Shown here one piece after another: positions 9,560 to 18,550 of a DNA stretch of 64,000 bases. Both the position numbers and the translations under genes were made by a program. The notes below the pieces were generated by a model. That model was not told where the DNA came from, searched no databases, and was given only the letters and a program-made list of their open reading frames with translations. Source of the DNA: Christiangramia sp. OXR-203 (GTDB taxonomy: Bacteria > Bacteroidota > Bacteroidia > Flavobacteriales > Flavobacteriaceae). Within the stretch, counting starts at the first letter, position 1, and every line of letters starts with the position of its first letter. The DNA lies in the NCBI RefSeq assembly GCF_034372165.1, contig NZ_CP139698.1, positions 806,001-870,000 on the forward strand, in the 5' to 3' direction.

Positions 9560-10150
9560 TTATAATTCGGGAACCAGTACTTCATCGATCACGTGAATCA
9601 CTCCATTGCTAGCTGGAATATCGAATAAGCCAGCACCTACAAGAATTGAAGCGTCTGTATCCATATCACTATCGTTAGTATCAATTCCAGCAGAGCTGTT
9701 GACATAGATTGAAGGACCTAGCAAAGTCTCAATTTCTCTTGGTTTATTCTTTGGCACCACAATATTGCTGAAACGTCTCCCTTCAGTAACATGATAAGAA
9801 AGAATTGCAGCGACCTGTTCTGGTGTAAAGTCTGTTAAACTATTATCTCCCAGAAACCTCTCAAAAGCAGCATCGGTAGGAGCGAAGACTGTATATTGAT
9901 CAGATTCTGCGAAAAGGGAAGTGATTCCAGCGTAATTCAAGGCAGCTAAAAGCAGGGTGAACTGTGCGTCCTCTTCAGCTGAAGCAAACTGTACTACGAT
10001 AGCGGCAATGCTTTCGTCACTTTTCTGAGCAGCAACAGAAGCTTTTGCACTTGCATCTGCGGTGTTCAGTTCATCTGAAACTGGATCCTGTTGGCAGGAA
10101 ATGAAAAGAATCATTAGTAGGGCAATTCCGAAGGAAGATAAAATTCTCAT
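9560..10150 (-). CDS. Fasciclin (FAS1)-domain lipoprotein
   Basis: 196 aa. Lipoprotein signal peptide MRILSSFGIALLMILFISC with Cys19 as the lipid-anchored residue. One FAS1 domain from about residue 60: FTLLLAALNYAGI, YTVFAPTDAAFERF (the conserved FAPTNxAF motif), ILSYHVTEG, then NGVIHVIDEVLVP (the H2 motif). FAS1 domains mediate adhesion or protein interaction at the cell surface. An inverted repeat containing TAAACAAA lies about 70-85 nt upstream (10217-10236); the same octamer is repeated in front of the carotenoid regulator. Confidence 0.9.
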   Translation of the reverse strand: MRILSSFGIALLMILFISCQQDPVSDELNTADASAKASVAAQKSDESIAAIVVQFASAEEDAQFTLLLAALNYAGITSLFAESDQYTVFAPTDAAFERFLGDNSLTDFTPEQVAAILSYHVTEGRRFSNIVVPKNKPREIETLLGPSIYVNSSAGIDTNDSDMDTDASILVGAGLFDIPASNGVIHVIDEVLVPEL

Positions 10151-10216
10151 AATATTTAAGTTTTTGATTATGAGATAAATATAGAGTCAAAAACAATATC
10201 GTCTAACGTTGCTAAC

Positions 10217-10236
10217 TAAACTTTAAACAAAGTTTA
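10217..10236. repeat. Inverted repeat upstream of the fasciclin gene
   Basis: TAAACTTT, loop AAAC, AAAGTTTA: an 8-bp perfect inverted repeat. It contains TAAACAAA (10224-10231), the octamer found three times upstream of the MerR-type regulator at 61202. Could be an operator; no T-run, so not a terminator. Confidence 0.4.
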
Positions 10237-10346
10237 ATCTATTGATAATGAAGGTTTTATGCTTAAGGGTTATATATGGCTATATTAGTAAAGCTTAGGG
10301 TGAACAAGGGGTATTGGTGAAATTGCAATTCTAAAATCTGGTTCCA

Positions 10347-10518
10347 TCAGCCCTGTTTTTTCCGCTTCCTGATGCTAATATTGGATGTAATTAGAATAAA
10401 CAGATTCGATATGGTAAGCAGGTAATAAACAATATCAAAACTATCGGGGTAAGCGAGCCAGAAGTTTGCCGCTATCAAAATCACTGCAAGTACAGCAAGT
10501 ATATATTCCTAATTTCAT
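10347..10518 (-). pseudogene. Small two-helix membrane protein gene, probably frameshifted near its start
   Basis: The 367 nt between ftsE and the fasciclin gene hold this only. An ATG (10516-10518) overlaps the ftsE stop (TAATG), but its frame ends after 25 codons. One base out of register, from 10508 down to a stop at 10347-10349, the sequence encodes a convincing membrane protein: EYILAVLAVILIAANFW…YYLLTISNLFILI followed by basic RKRKK. Removing one G from the GG at about 10507-10508 would join ATG AAA TTA to this frame as one 56-aa protein. Alternatively, translation begins at GTG 10484 (45 aa). Either a recent inactivation, a sequencing error, or an alternative start. Confidence 0.45.
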
Positions 10519-11201
10519 TAAACCGATTTCTGAACTACTTCGAAGACTCTCTGGCCATCGCATTTCAGGGTTTTGGAAGGATACTTCAGCAATAAGGCGT
10601 AATCGTGAGTAGCCATAAGGATGGTATTACCATTCTTGCTAATTTCCTGTAAAACTTCCATTACTTCTACAGAAGTTTGTGGATCCAGGTTTCCGGTAGG
10701 CTCATCTGCAAGGATCAGTTCAGGATCGTTCAACAATGCGCGGGCAATGGCTACACGCTGCTGTTCTCCGCCAGATAGCTGGTAAGGATATTTAAATCCC
10801 TTAGTTTTCATACCCACTTTGTCCAGTACTTCATCGATCTTACTATCCATTGCTTTTTTGTCTTTCCAGCCAGTAGCCTTCAGTACAAAAAGCAGATTGT
10901 CTTTTATATTACGATCTGTCAGCAATTTAAAATCCTGAAAGACAACTCCCAGTTTACGTCTCAAAAACGGAATATCCTTCTCCTTTAATGTTCGAAGATT
11001 ATAATCTACAATGCTTCCTTCACCTTCAGTTAAAGGCAGGTCTCCGTACAATGTCTTCATAAAGCTACTTTTACCAGTACCTGTTTTTCCTATCAGGTAA
11101 ACGAAATCACCTTTGTAGACGGTGACATCCACTTCAGATAAAATAAGACTTTCGCGTTGATAGATCGCGGCGTTTTTTAGTTCAAGTACAGTTTGAGACA
11201 T
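10518..11201 (-). CDS. ftsE: Cell-division ABC ATPase FtsE
   Basis: 227 aa cytoplasmic ABC ATPase. Walker [10 protein letters not shown] (about residues 37-45), Q-loop VFQDFKLL, signature [16 protein letters not shown], Walker [14 protein letters not shown]-loop MATHDYALL. The DEPTGNLD and FKLLTDR-like sequence match FtsE, which with FtsX couples ATP hydrolysis to peptidoglycan hydrolase activation at the septum. ftsX is not adjacent here. A promoter with TTG and TATATTTG lies just upstream. Confidence 0.92.
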   Translation of the reverse strand: MSQTVLELKNAAIYQRESLILSEVDVTVYKGDFVYLIGKTGTGKSSFMKTLYGDLPLTEGEGSIVDYNLRTLKEKDIPFLRRKLGVVFQDFKLLTDRNIKDNLLFVLKATGWKDKKAMDSKIDEVLDKVGMKTKGFKYPYQLSGGEQQRVAIARALLNDPELILADEPTGNLDPQTSVEVMEVLQEISKNGNTILMATHDYALLLKYPSKTLKCDGQRVFEVVQKSV

Positions 11202-11238
11202 GGGTTGCTAACGTTGAATATTCGGGTAAAATTATGCT

Positions 11239-11266
11239 CAAATATACATTTTTCAAGGTGCAGCAA
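11239..11266 (-). promoter_or_regulatory. Promoter of ftsE
   Basis: Minus strand: TTG (11264-11266), 17-nt spacer, TATATTTG (11239-11246), about 38 nt before the ATG. Confidence 0.6.
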
Positions 11267-11362
11267 CATACTTTTTTTACCATTAACATAATTATAGAAG
11301 TTAAACAACGTTATAGAATCAAGCTTTAAATTATCTTTGATTTCCAATCTAAAACATCATAA

Positions 11363-14300
11363 ATGACACTGAAAAAAGCTTACCTGCTAGTCGTTTTCAT
11401 ATCCTTCTCATTTTCCGGTATTTGTCAGCAATCTGCTGCCTATACGCATGACCTGGTTGACTTCAATCGGGCTCTGGAATTGTATAATAATGAGCAATAT
11501 CTCGCCGCTCAGAATCTATTTGATGAGGTGATGGACGAGACCGATGATGAAAAGATCAAGGGAGATGCTGCGTATTATATCGCTAATGCTGCCGTGAGAC
11601 TTAATCAACCGGGAGCCGACAGGCTTATGGAAAATTTCGTGACCAGGTATCCTACCAGCACAAAAACGAATTCGGCTTACCTTGATGTAGCCGATTATTA
11701 TTTCCAAACCGGTAAATATGCACTTTCGAGAAAGTGGTACGACCGAGTGGATGAAAATGCCATGAGCAAAAAAGACAGGGAGAGATATTACTTCAATAAT
11801 GGGTATACATACTTTCGCTCCAATCAATTCGAGGAGGCTCAAACTTACCTGAACCGCGTTCGTGATTCCAAAGAATATGGAGCTCAGGCTAAATATTACC
11901 TTGGTTATATCGCCTATGAAGGGGATGACTATGAGGAAGCGAACGAATATTTCGAAGAAGTAAAAGGGAACGATCGGTACACTGAAGATCTATCTTATTT
12001 CCAGGCAGATATGAACTTCAAACTTGGAAACTTCGAAAAAGCAATTGAACAAGGACTTCAGCAGTTGCCGAAAGCTAACCGACAGGAGATTCCGCAGTTG
12101 AATAAAATAATAGGAGAAAGCTATTTTAATCTAGGGAACTACCAGGAAGCAATTCCTTACTTAAAAGGTTATAATGGCCTTCAAGGTAAATGGAATAACA
12201 CAGATTATTACCAGCTTGGTTACGCTTATTACAAACAGGGTGATTATGAAGCGGCGATCAGTGAATTTAATAAGATCGTTGATGGTAAAAATGCGATCGC
12301 ACAGAACGCTTACTACCACCTTGCGCAATCATACCTTGAGAGTGACCAGAAGCAACAGGCTTTAAACGCTTTCAAAAATGCTTCTGAAATGGAGTTTGAT
12401 GCGAAGATCAAAGAAGATGCTCTTTCCAACTACGCTAAACTTAGTTACGAGATCGGGAATTCTTATGAGAGTCCGTCGCAGGTTCTAATCAATTACCTGA
12501 ACGCCTATCCAGCATCAGAACACAAGTCTGAAATGGAATCACTGCTTATTGATTCCTTTATTACTTCAAAAAATTACGAAGAAGCGATGAGATTGCTGGA
12601 AAATAACAGAAACTTCAGCGACAAGCAGGCTTATCAGAAAGTTGCTTATTTCTACGGACTGGAACTTTTCGAAGAAGCTGAGTATTACGAAGCGATCAAG
12701 AATTTTGATAAGGCTTTAAAAGAACCTAGAAACCAGGATATCACTGCGAAAGCTACTTACTGGAAAGCTGAAAGTGAGTATAATATTAATAGAATGGATG
12801 ACGCCATTCTTGGATATCGTGAATTTAAAGGAATGAGTGCAGCACGAAATACTCCGGAATACGAAGATCTGGACTATAACATTGGGTACGCATATTTCAA
12901 GAAGAACGATTATACCCAGGCGGTGAACTACTTTAAATCATTTGCCTCTTCAGCTTCTGCGGAAGGAGCTAAGAAGAACGATGCACTTTTAAGACTTGGG
13001 GATACCTATTATGTAACCAGCCAGTACTGGCCAGCGATGGAAGCTTATCAAAAAGCTATTGATAACGGAGTGAGCAATGCAGACTATGCTGCTTTTCAGA
13101 AATCCATAAGCTACGGTTTCGTGAATAGAAATGATACCAAACTGGAAGAATTGAATGGGTTCATTAATCGTTACCCGCGCTCACCATATCGTGATGATGC
13201 GATGTATGAGTTAGGAAATACGTATGTAGCTGCAAATAATACAGACCAGGCGATACAATCCTATAATAGACTTATTCGTGATGTGCCGGAAAGTGCACTG
13301 GTTCCAAAAGCGATGCTAAGACAGGGGCTTATTTATTACAACAATAATGATGGGAATAGAGCTTTGGAGAGACTGAGAAAAGTGGTTGCTGAATTTCCTA
13401 ATACACCGGAAGCTAAGCAAGCAGTATCTACCGCAAGAAATGTATATGTAGATTTAGGTAGAACTGATGAGTATGCAGATTGGGTTAGAAATATTGACTT
13501 TGTGGAAGTAAGTGATTCAGATCTTGATAATGCTACTTATGAGGCAGCAGAAAATCAATATCTGAACAACAATACTGCGAAGGCAATGGCGAATTTTGAA
13601 AAGTATGTTCAGAATTTCCCGAACGGGATTCACTCGATTAATGCTAATTTCTACCTCGCTCAGCTATATTATCGTGATGGAAAAGTGGACAGATCGATTG
13701 CTAATTATCGATATGTGACTTCCAAACCTAAAAACGAATTCAGCGAACAGGCACTTACTCGTTTATCTGAAATTTACCTGGAGAAGAAGGATTATGCACA
13801 GGCACTTCCTCTGCTGGAAAAACTTGAAACACAGGCAGATAATAACAAAAATGTAGTGTTTGCTCAGCAAAACCTGATGAAGTCTTATTATGAGACTGGA
13901 AACTTTGCAAAAGCCAATGTTTATGCTGAAAAAGTTTTAAGTAATGCTACAGCAGATACTGAAGCTAGAAACGATGCGAGAATTATGGTTGCGAGAGCAG
14001 CTATTAAATCGGGTGATGAATCAAAAGCAAGATCTGCTTACAAAGAGGTTCAGAAAACTGCCACAGGAGAACTTGGTGCGGAAGCATTGTATTATGATGC
14101 TTATTTCAAGAACAGGGATAAGAACTTTGAAGCTTCGAATGCTGCTGTACAGATCCTGGCAAAAGACTTTTCAGGATACAAAATGTGGGGAGCAAAAGGC
14201 CTCGTATTAATGGCTAAAAACTTCTACGCGCTAGGAGATGCTTACCAGGCAACTTACATTCTGGAAAATGTGATCAAGAACTTTCAGAAGTACCCGGATA

Positions 14301-14383
14301 TTGTTTCTGAAGCAAAAGCTGAACTAAGTAAGATCAAAGCTCAGGAAGCAAAAACGAATTCTTCAGTAGAAACCAACAACTAA
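11363..14383 (+). CDS. Large secreted tetratricopeptide-repeat protein
   Basis: 1006 aa with an N-terminal signal peptide (MTLKKAYLLVVFISFSFSGICQ). Nearly the whole mature protein consists of TPR/Sel1-like helical repeats, for example YNNEQYLAAQNLFDEVM, YLGYIAYEGDDYEEANEYF, YNIGYAYFKKNDYTQAVNYF and YELGNTYVAANNTDQAIQSY, roughly 20 or more units. Such periplasmic solenoids act as scaffolds. It is followed after 26 nt by a beta-barrel protein, so the two probably work together at the outer membrane. TATCTTTG at 11332-11339 is a likely -7 box. No enzymatic motif seen; function unknown. Confidence 0.88.
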   Translation: MTLKKAYLLVVFISFSFSGICQQSAAYTHDLVDFNRALELYNNEQYLAAQNLFDEVMDETDDEKIKGDAAYYIANAAVRLNQPGADRLMENFVTRYPTSTKTNSAYLDVADYYFQTGKYALSRKWYDRVDENAMSKKDRERYYFNNGYTYFRSNQFEEAQTYLNRVRDSKEYGAQAKYYLGYIAYEGDDYEEANEYFEEVKGNDRYTEDLSYFQADMNFKLGNFEKAIEQGLQQLPKANRQEIPQLNKIIGESYFNLGNYQEAIPYLKGYNGLQGKWNNTDYYQLGYAYYKQGDYEAAISEFNKIVDGKNAIAQNAYYHLAQSYLESDQKQQALNAFKNASEMEFDAKIKEDALSNYAKLSYEIGNSYESPSQVLINYLNAYPASEHKSEMESLLIDSFITSKNYEEAMRLLENNRNFSDKQAYQKVAYFYGLELFEEAEYYEAIKNFDKALKEPRNQDITAKATYWKAESEYNINRMDDAILGYREFKGMSAARNTPEYEDLDYNIGYAYFKKNDYTQAVNYFKSFASSASAEGAKKNDALLRLGDTYYVTSQYWPAMEAYQKAIDNGVSNADYAAFQKSISYGFVNRNDTKLEELNGFINRYPRSPYRDDAMYELGNTYVAANNTDQAIQSYNRLIRDVPESALVPKAMLRQGLIYYNNNDGNRALERLRKVVAEFPNTPEAKQAVSTARNVYVDLGRTDEYADWVRNIDFVEVSDSDLDNATYEAAENQYLNNNTAKAMANFEKYVQNFPNGIHSINANFYLAQLYYRDGKVDRSIANYRYVTSKPKNEFSEQALTRLSEIYLEKKDYAQALPLLEKLETQADNNKNVVFAQQNLMKSYYETGNFAKANVYAEKVLSNATADTEARNDARIMVARAAIKSGDESKARSAYKEVQKTATGELGAEALYYDAYFKNRDKNFEASNAAVQILAKDFSGYKMWGAKGLVLMAKNFYALGDAYQATYILENVIKNFQKYPDIVSEAKAELSKIKAQEAKTNSSVETNN

Positions 14384-14409
14384 AAATAATCTATTAGATT
14401 CACTGCTAT

Positions 14410-16146
14410 ATGCGATTTCAAGCAATTAAGAAAAAACTGTTTTTCGGTCTAATCCTTTTTGGTGGGATATTATATGCCCAGGACCCTTTAGGTAGCGAAA
14501 CGGTAACCGTAGTTAAACCTTATACACCATCTGTTCGCGATGCAAGTAAAATAAAGGCCAGTCCGGTTAGAAATGACTCGGTGACCTTGCAAAAAAAGCC
14601 CGTACGATATTCTATATTTTCTGTTCCGGTAGCATCAACATTTACTCCGGTAAAAGGTCGGGCGGCCACCGTGGAGCGCGTTAGACCTCCAAAGGTCTAC
14701 GATAATTATGCAACTCTTGGATTTGGAAACTACTCCAATGTTCTGGCGGAGTTCTACTCTAATATCGAAATTGATCGTAGTAAGAACTTTGGTGTTTTCC
14801 TAACTCATAATTCATCTCAGGGTGGTATCGATGATGTTTACCTGGATGATAAATTCTACGATACCGAGTTAAACTTAAATTATAATACGAGGAATCGTGA
14901 TCTTTCCTGGATTGCCGAGTTTGGAGCTGAGCATCAATTGTTCAACTGGTACGGACTTCCGGAATACAATGTACCGGCAAATCCTGATACTTCTCAATTT
15001 CTGGCTAATCTGGATCCTCAGCAAAACTACTATTCGGTATATGTTGGAAGTGAGATCGAACTATATGATAGCTTCTTCGAAAAGGCGAAGGCCAAATTCA
15101 GACATTCCGGAGATGCATTTTCCACTGCCGAAAATCATTTTAATGTAGATGGTCTTTTTGAAGTGGAGATCGCTGAAGAGTTGATCACCACCAAAGCTGG
15201 AGCAGATATTCTAAATGGGAAGTTCGAGCAACGTTATGACTCTAATGAAGGGTATGATTATACTTATATGATCTTCAATGCAAACCCAAGTTTATTGATA
15301 CTGAGAGATGATCTTAGTATTAATCTGGGTGTGAATTTCGTGTATGGTTCAGATGTGGAGAACAGCGATGGGGACATTTATATCTATCCTACCGTGAATG
15401 CGAGTTATAAACTTGCCGGAGATTACTTTACGGCCTATGCTGGTCTGGATGGTGATCTTGAACAGAATACGTATTATAATTTCTATCAGGCGAATCCATA
15501 TATTTCACCAACGCTTACGATCAGGCCAACCGATAGTAAGTATAAAGGTTATGTAGGTGGAAAAGGAAAGTTATCCAACACGATCTCTTACAATCTAAAA
15601 GCTAGTTATCAATCTCAGTTTGACAAACCATTGTTCCGAAGAAATTACGATGCGATGGTACTTGATGGGGAACCATATACTAATGGAAACAGTTTTGATG
15701 TGGTGTATGATGATGTAAAAACTCTCGCTTTTGCTGCGGAATTAAATGTGGATATAAACAGAAACTTCAGACTGGGGATCAATGCTGAATTTTTAAATTA
15801 TAACACAGATGATCAGGCAGAAGCATGGAATTTGCCAAATATGACGGCTAGTCTGAATGCAGATTATCAAATCACTGAAAAATGGTATTCTGGAGCGAAT
15901 CTGTTTTTTGTAGGGGAGCGTAAAGACGAAAACAGGTCTCTAAGCCTAACATTTGCAGATCCAATAGTTACTCTAGATAGTTATTTTGATGCCAACGCTC
16001 ATGTTGGTTATAGATTTAATGATCAATTATCTGCTTTTGTAAAAGGAAGTAACCTGCTGCACAATAATTACCAGAAATGGATGGACTACAACGTTCAGGG
16101 TATTCAAGTTCTGGGAGGAGTGACCTATAAGTTCGATTTTAATTAG
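14410..16146 (+). CDS. Plug-less TonB-receptor-like outer-membrane beta-barrel protein
   Basis: 578 aa, signal peptide MRFQAIKKKLFFGLILFGGILYAQ. After a Pro/Arg-rich N-terminal segment (about residues 28-100) come strands typical of a TonB-dependent receptor barrel, ending GVTYKFDFN. I see neither a carboxypeptidase-like regulatory domain nor the plug domain motifs, so it is a barrel only. It is the second gene of a pair with the TPR protein (26-nt gap). Probably a structural or secretion-related barrel rather than a transporter energised by TonB; this is inference. Confidence 0.78.
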   Translation: MRFQAIKKKLFFGLILFGGILYAQDPLGSETVTVVKPYTPSVRDASKIKASPVRNDSVTLQKKPVRYSIFSVPVASTFTPVKGRAATVERVRPPKVYDNYATLGFGNYSNVLAEFYSNIEIDRSKNFGVFLTHNSSQGGIDDVYLDDKFYDTELNLNYNTRNRDLSWIAEFGAEHQLFNWYGLPEYNVPANPDTSQFLANLDPQQNYYSVYVGSEIELYDSFFEKAKAKFRHSGDAFSTAENHFNVDGLFEVEIAEELITTKAGADILNGKFEQRYDSNEGYDYTYMIFNANPSLLILRDDLSINLGVNFVYGSDVENSDGDIYIYPTVNASYKLAGDYFTAYAGLDGDLEQNTYYNFYQANPYISPTLTIRPTDSKYKGYVGGKGKLSNTISYNLKASYQSQFDKPLFRRNYDAMVLDGEPYTNGNSFDVVYDDVKTLAFAAELNVDINRNFRLGINAEFLNYNTDDQAEAWNLPNMTASLNADYQITEKWYSGANLFFVGERKDENRSLSLTFADPIVTLDSYFDANAHVGYRFNDQLSAFVKGSNLLHNNYQKWMDYNVQGIQVLGGVTYKFDFN

Positions 16147-16166
16147 AAATTAATCTAAATACAAGC

Positions 16167-16196
16167 AAAAGGAACCTAAAAAGGTTCCTTTTTTTA
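16167..16196. terminator. Bidirectional terminator between the barrel gene and the convergent hypothetical gene
   Basis: AAAAGGAACC, six-nt loop, GGTTCCTTTT followed by more T; A residues on the left arm make it usable in both directions. It touches the stop of the minus-strand gene. Confidence 0.85.
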
Positions 16197-16763
16197 TTCT
16201 ACTGTAAATCTAAACAAATCGGGTTCATCTGAATTTTTGAAAGTGGTGAGTAGATAAACTATTACTCCGTTATTGGTATCTACATAAAGGTTGAGAGGTT
16301 GCTGATAGTAACTGCTAATAAAAAACTCCCCAGGCTGTTTTAGAACAATACCAAATTCACTTTGAAAGTTCTGTCCGTTTAAAAAAGCGGTAGCAATAAG
16401 CGCACTACTGGTAGAAACTTCCCCTTCACGAATTATTACTTCATTTTGGCTAAGGCTCAGTAGCGTAGGATTCTCAAATCCTGTTTGCTGGTATAGATCC
16501 AGATATGCATATAGCCTGTCTGAATTTCCAGCTACTTCAGAAATATCAAGGAGCTCACCATTATGTTCCAGATTCACGGGAACTTCAGTTTTGATCCATA
16601 TCGTATCGTTCAATGCATAGCTCGTCCTTGAATCTTTAATTTCAATAAGGCCCGGAATTTCTAAAGTGTAGGTGGCGGGTTCGATATAATCATCTTCTTC
16701 AGGACAGCAGAAACCTGCGCAAAGAAAAACAAGTGACCAGCTAAATGTGCTTAATTTTATCAT
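16194..16763 (-). CDS. Hypothetical exported protein
   Basis: 189 aa, not recognised. The N-terminus MIKLSTFSWSLVFLCAGFCC is hydrophobic and ends in a Cys pair followed by acidic PEEDD, as in many Bacteroidetes lipoproteins, but the residue before either Cys (Phe or Cys) does not fit a clean lipobox, so anchoring is uncertain. The mature part looks beta-rich (TYTLEIPGLIEI, IWIKTEVPVNL, GEFFISSYYQQPLNLYVD). Convergent with the barrel gene and sharing its terminator; about 120 nt separates it from the divergent amidohydrolase gene. Confidence 0.7.
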   Translation of the reverse strand: MIKLSTFSWSLVFLCAGFCCPEEDDYIEPATYTLEIPGLIEIKDSRTSYALNDTIWIKTEVPVNLEHNGELLDISEVAGNSDRLYAYLDLYQQTGFENPTLLSLSQNEVIIREGEVSTSSALIATAFLNGQNFQSEFGIVLKQPGEFFISSYYQQPLNLYVDTNNGVIVYLLTTFKNSDEPDLFRFTVE

Positions 16764-16885
16764 AGTAGTAGGAAGATACAGATTTATATATTTGGTTGCG
16801 TGCTGCTACTTGCATTTCCTTAATTTTCCGTGAATTACACTTCAGGCTTATGCTTCTTTGATTATTTTAGTTGAAAATTTAAAAT

Positions 16886-18514
16886 ATGAGAAGATTATTA
16901 CTGGTTTTTGCCATTTTTCTTACGTTTTCCAGCGTAGCACAAAAACAGAAGGCAGATCTATTAGTGTTCAATGGCGTAGTTTATACCGTCGATGCTGAAT
17001 TTAATACTACGGAAGCTTTTGCCGTCAAAGATGGTAAGTTCCTTAAATTTGGAACTGAAGCAGCCTTAAGAGAAGAATTCGATTTTTCTGAAGAATTAGA
17101 TGCTAAAGGAAAGGCAGTATATCCAGGCCTTATCGATGCTCATGCACATTTCTACGGTCTTGGGATGCAGCAGCAGCGTGTGGATCTTACCGAAACTAAA
17201 AGCTTTACTGAGGTTGTTGCCAGAATTGAGGAATTTCAGAAAGAAAATAAAACAGAATTTATCGTAGGTCGTGGATGGGATCAAAATGACTGGGAAGTAA
17301 AGGAATTTCCTGTAAAAGACACCCTTGACCAATTATTTCCTGATACACCAATTGCAATCACCAGGATAGATGGTCATGCGATGCTGGTAAATCAGGCGGC
17401 ACTTGATAAAGCTGGAATCACTACGAATACAGAATTTGATGGTGGCGATATCGAGCAGAAAAACGGGAAACTAACTGGGATCCTTGTCGATAATCCAATG
17501 ATGCTTGTTGAAGAGATCACCGAACGCGCAGATATTGAAACCCAGAAGAAAGCATTACTGGATGCTCAGGAAATCTCATTTTCTTATGGATTAACTACAG
17601 TGGATGATGCAGGACTGGACAAGCAGGTAATTGAGCTTATTGATAGTCTTAATAAAACCGGGGAATTGAAAATTCGTTTGTACGCGATGCTGAGTAACAG
17701 CGATAAGAATCTTGATTATTATCTGGAAAGGGGACCTTATAAAACTGATCTACTTAACGTGCGTTCAGTAAAATTCTACGGAGATGGAGCACTTGGTTCT
17801 CGTGGAGCAGCTTTGAAAGAACCGTATGCAGATCGTGATGGTCATTACGGTGCATTGCTTTCACCGGTTTCAGAATTTAAAGCCACAGCTGAACGTATTG
17901 CGAAAACAGGTTTTCAGATGAATACGCATGCCATTGGTGATTCTGCTAATTATATGGTTCTTAAAACCTATGATTCACTTTTAAGTGATTCTGAAGACAG
18001 AAGATGGAGAGTGGAGCATTCGCAGGTGATCGATGCAGATGATTTTAAATATTTCAGTAAAAATATCCTTCCATCTATCCAACCCACTCATGCAACCAGC
18101 GATATGTACTGGGCTGAAGAAAGACTTGGGGAAGAAAGGATCAAAGGTGCCTATGCATATAAAAAACTTTTAAACCAGGCGGGAATGGTAGCTCTTGGAA
18201 CAGATTTTCCTGTAGAACAGGTTAATCCATTTCTTACTTTCTACGCTGCTGTAGACAGGCAGGATACCAAAAACTTTCCTGAAGGAGGATTTATGAGGGA
18301 AGAAGCGCTAAGTAGGGAAGAGACCTTACGCGGTATGACCATCTGGGCGGCTTATTCAAATTTTGAAGAAGACGAAAAAGGAAGTATAGAAGCAGGTAAA
18401 TTTGCAGATTTCGTGATTCTGGATCGTGATCTTATGAAAGTAGAGATCGATAAAGTTCCAGATACGAAAGTGATCTCAACTTTTGTAGCAGGGGAGCAGG
18501 TCTATAAGAACTAA
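16886..18514 (+). CDS. Exported amidohydrolase (YtcJ-like, amidohydrolase family 3)
   Basis: 542 aa with a signal peptide MRRLLLVFAIFLTFSSVAQ, so it acts in the periplasm or beyond. TIM-barrel metal hydrolase motifs: YPGLIDAHAHFYGLG (HxH, near residue 90), VKFYGDGALGSRGAAL (the usual metal-bridging region), MNTHAIGDSANYM, RVEHSQVI and VALGTDFPVEQVNP (terminal Asp). The C-terminal GSIEAGKFADFVILDRDLMKV is the small beta domain that closes the barrel. Family members hydrolyse N-substituted amides or formamides; the substrate here is unknown. 36 nt upstream of the peptidyl-prolyl isomerase gene, which has its own TATCTTTG box. Confidence 0.9.
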   Translation: MRRLLLVFAIFLTFSSVAQKQKADLLVFNGVVYTVDAEFNTTEAFAVKDGKFLKFGTEAALREEFDFSEELDAKGKAVYPGLIDAHAHFYGLGMQQQRVDLTETKSFTEVVARIEEFQKENKTEFIVGRGWDQNDWEVKEFPVKDTLDQLFPDTPIAITRIDGHAMLVNQAALDKAGITTNTEFDGGDIEQKNGKLTGILVDNPMMLVEEITERADIETQKKALLDAQEISFSYGLTTVDDAGLDKQVIELIDSLNKTGELKIRLYAMLSNSDKNLDYYLERGPYKTDLLNVRSVKFYGDGALGSRGAALKEPYADRDGHYGALLSPVSEFKATAERIAKTGFQMNTHAIGDSANYMVLKTYDSLLSDSEDRRWRVEHSQVIDADDFKYFSKNILPSIQPTHATSDMYWAEERLGEERIKGAYAYKKLLNQAGMVALGTDFPVEQVNPFLTFYAAVDRQDTKNFPEGGFMREEALSREETLRGMTIWAAYSNFEEDEKGSIEAGKFADFVILDRDLMKVEIDKVPDTKVISTFVAGEQVYKN

Positions 18515-18550
18515 AGCAATTATCTTTGTAGCTTATTAAAATTTAAAACA

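Noticed and set aside
15540-16146. Barrel protein as a full TonB-dependent receptor
   Set aside because: No plug domain or TonB box is visible at the N-terminus, only a short Pro/Arg-rich segment.
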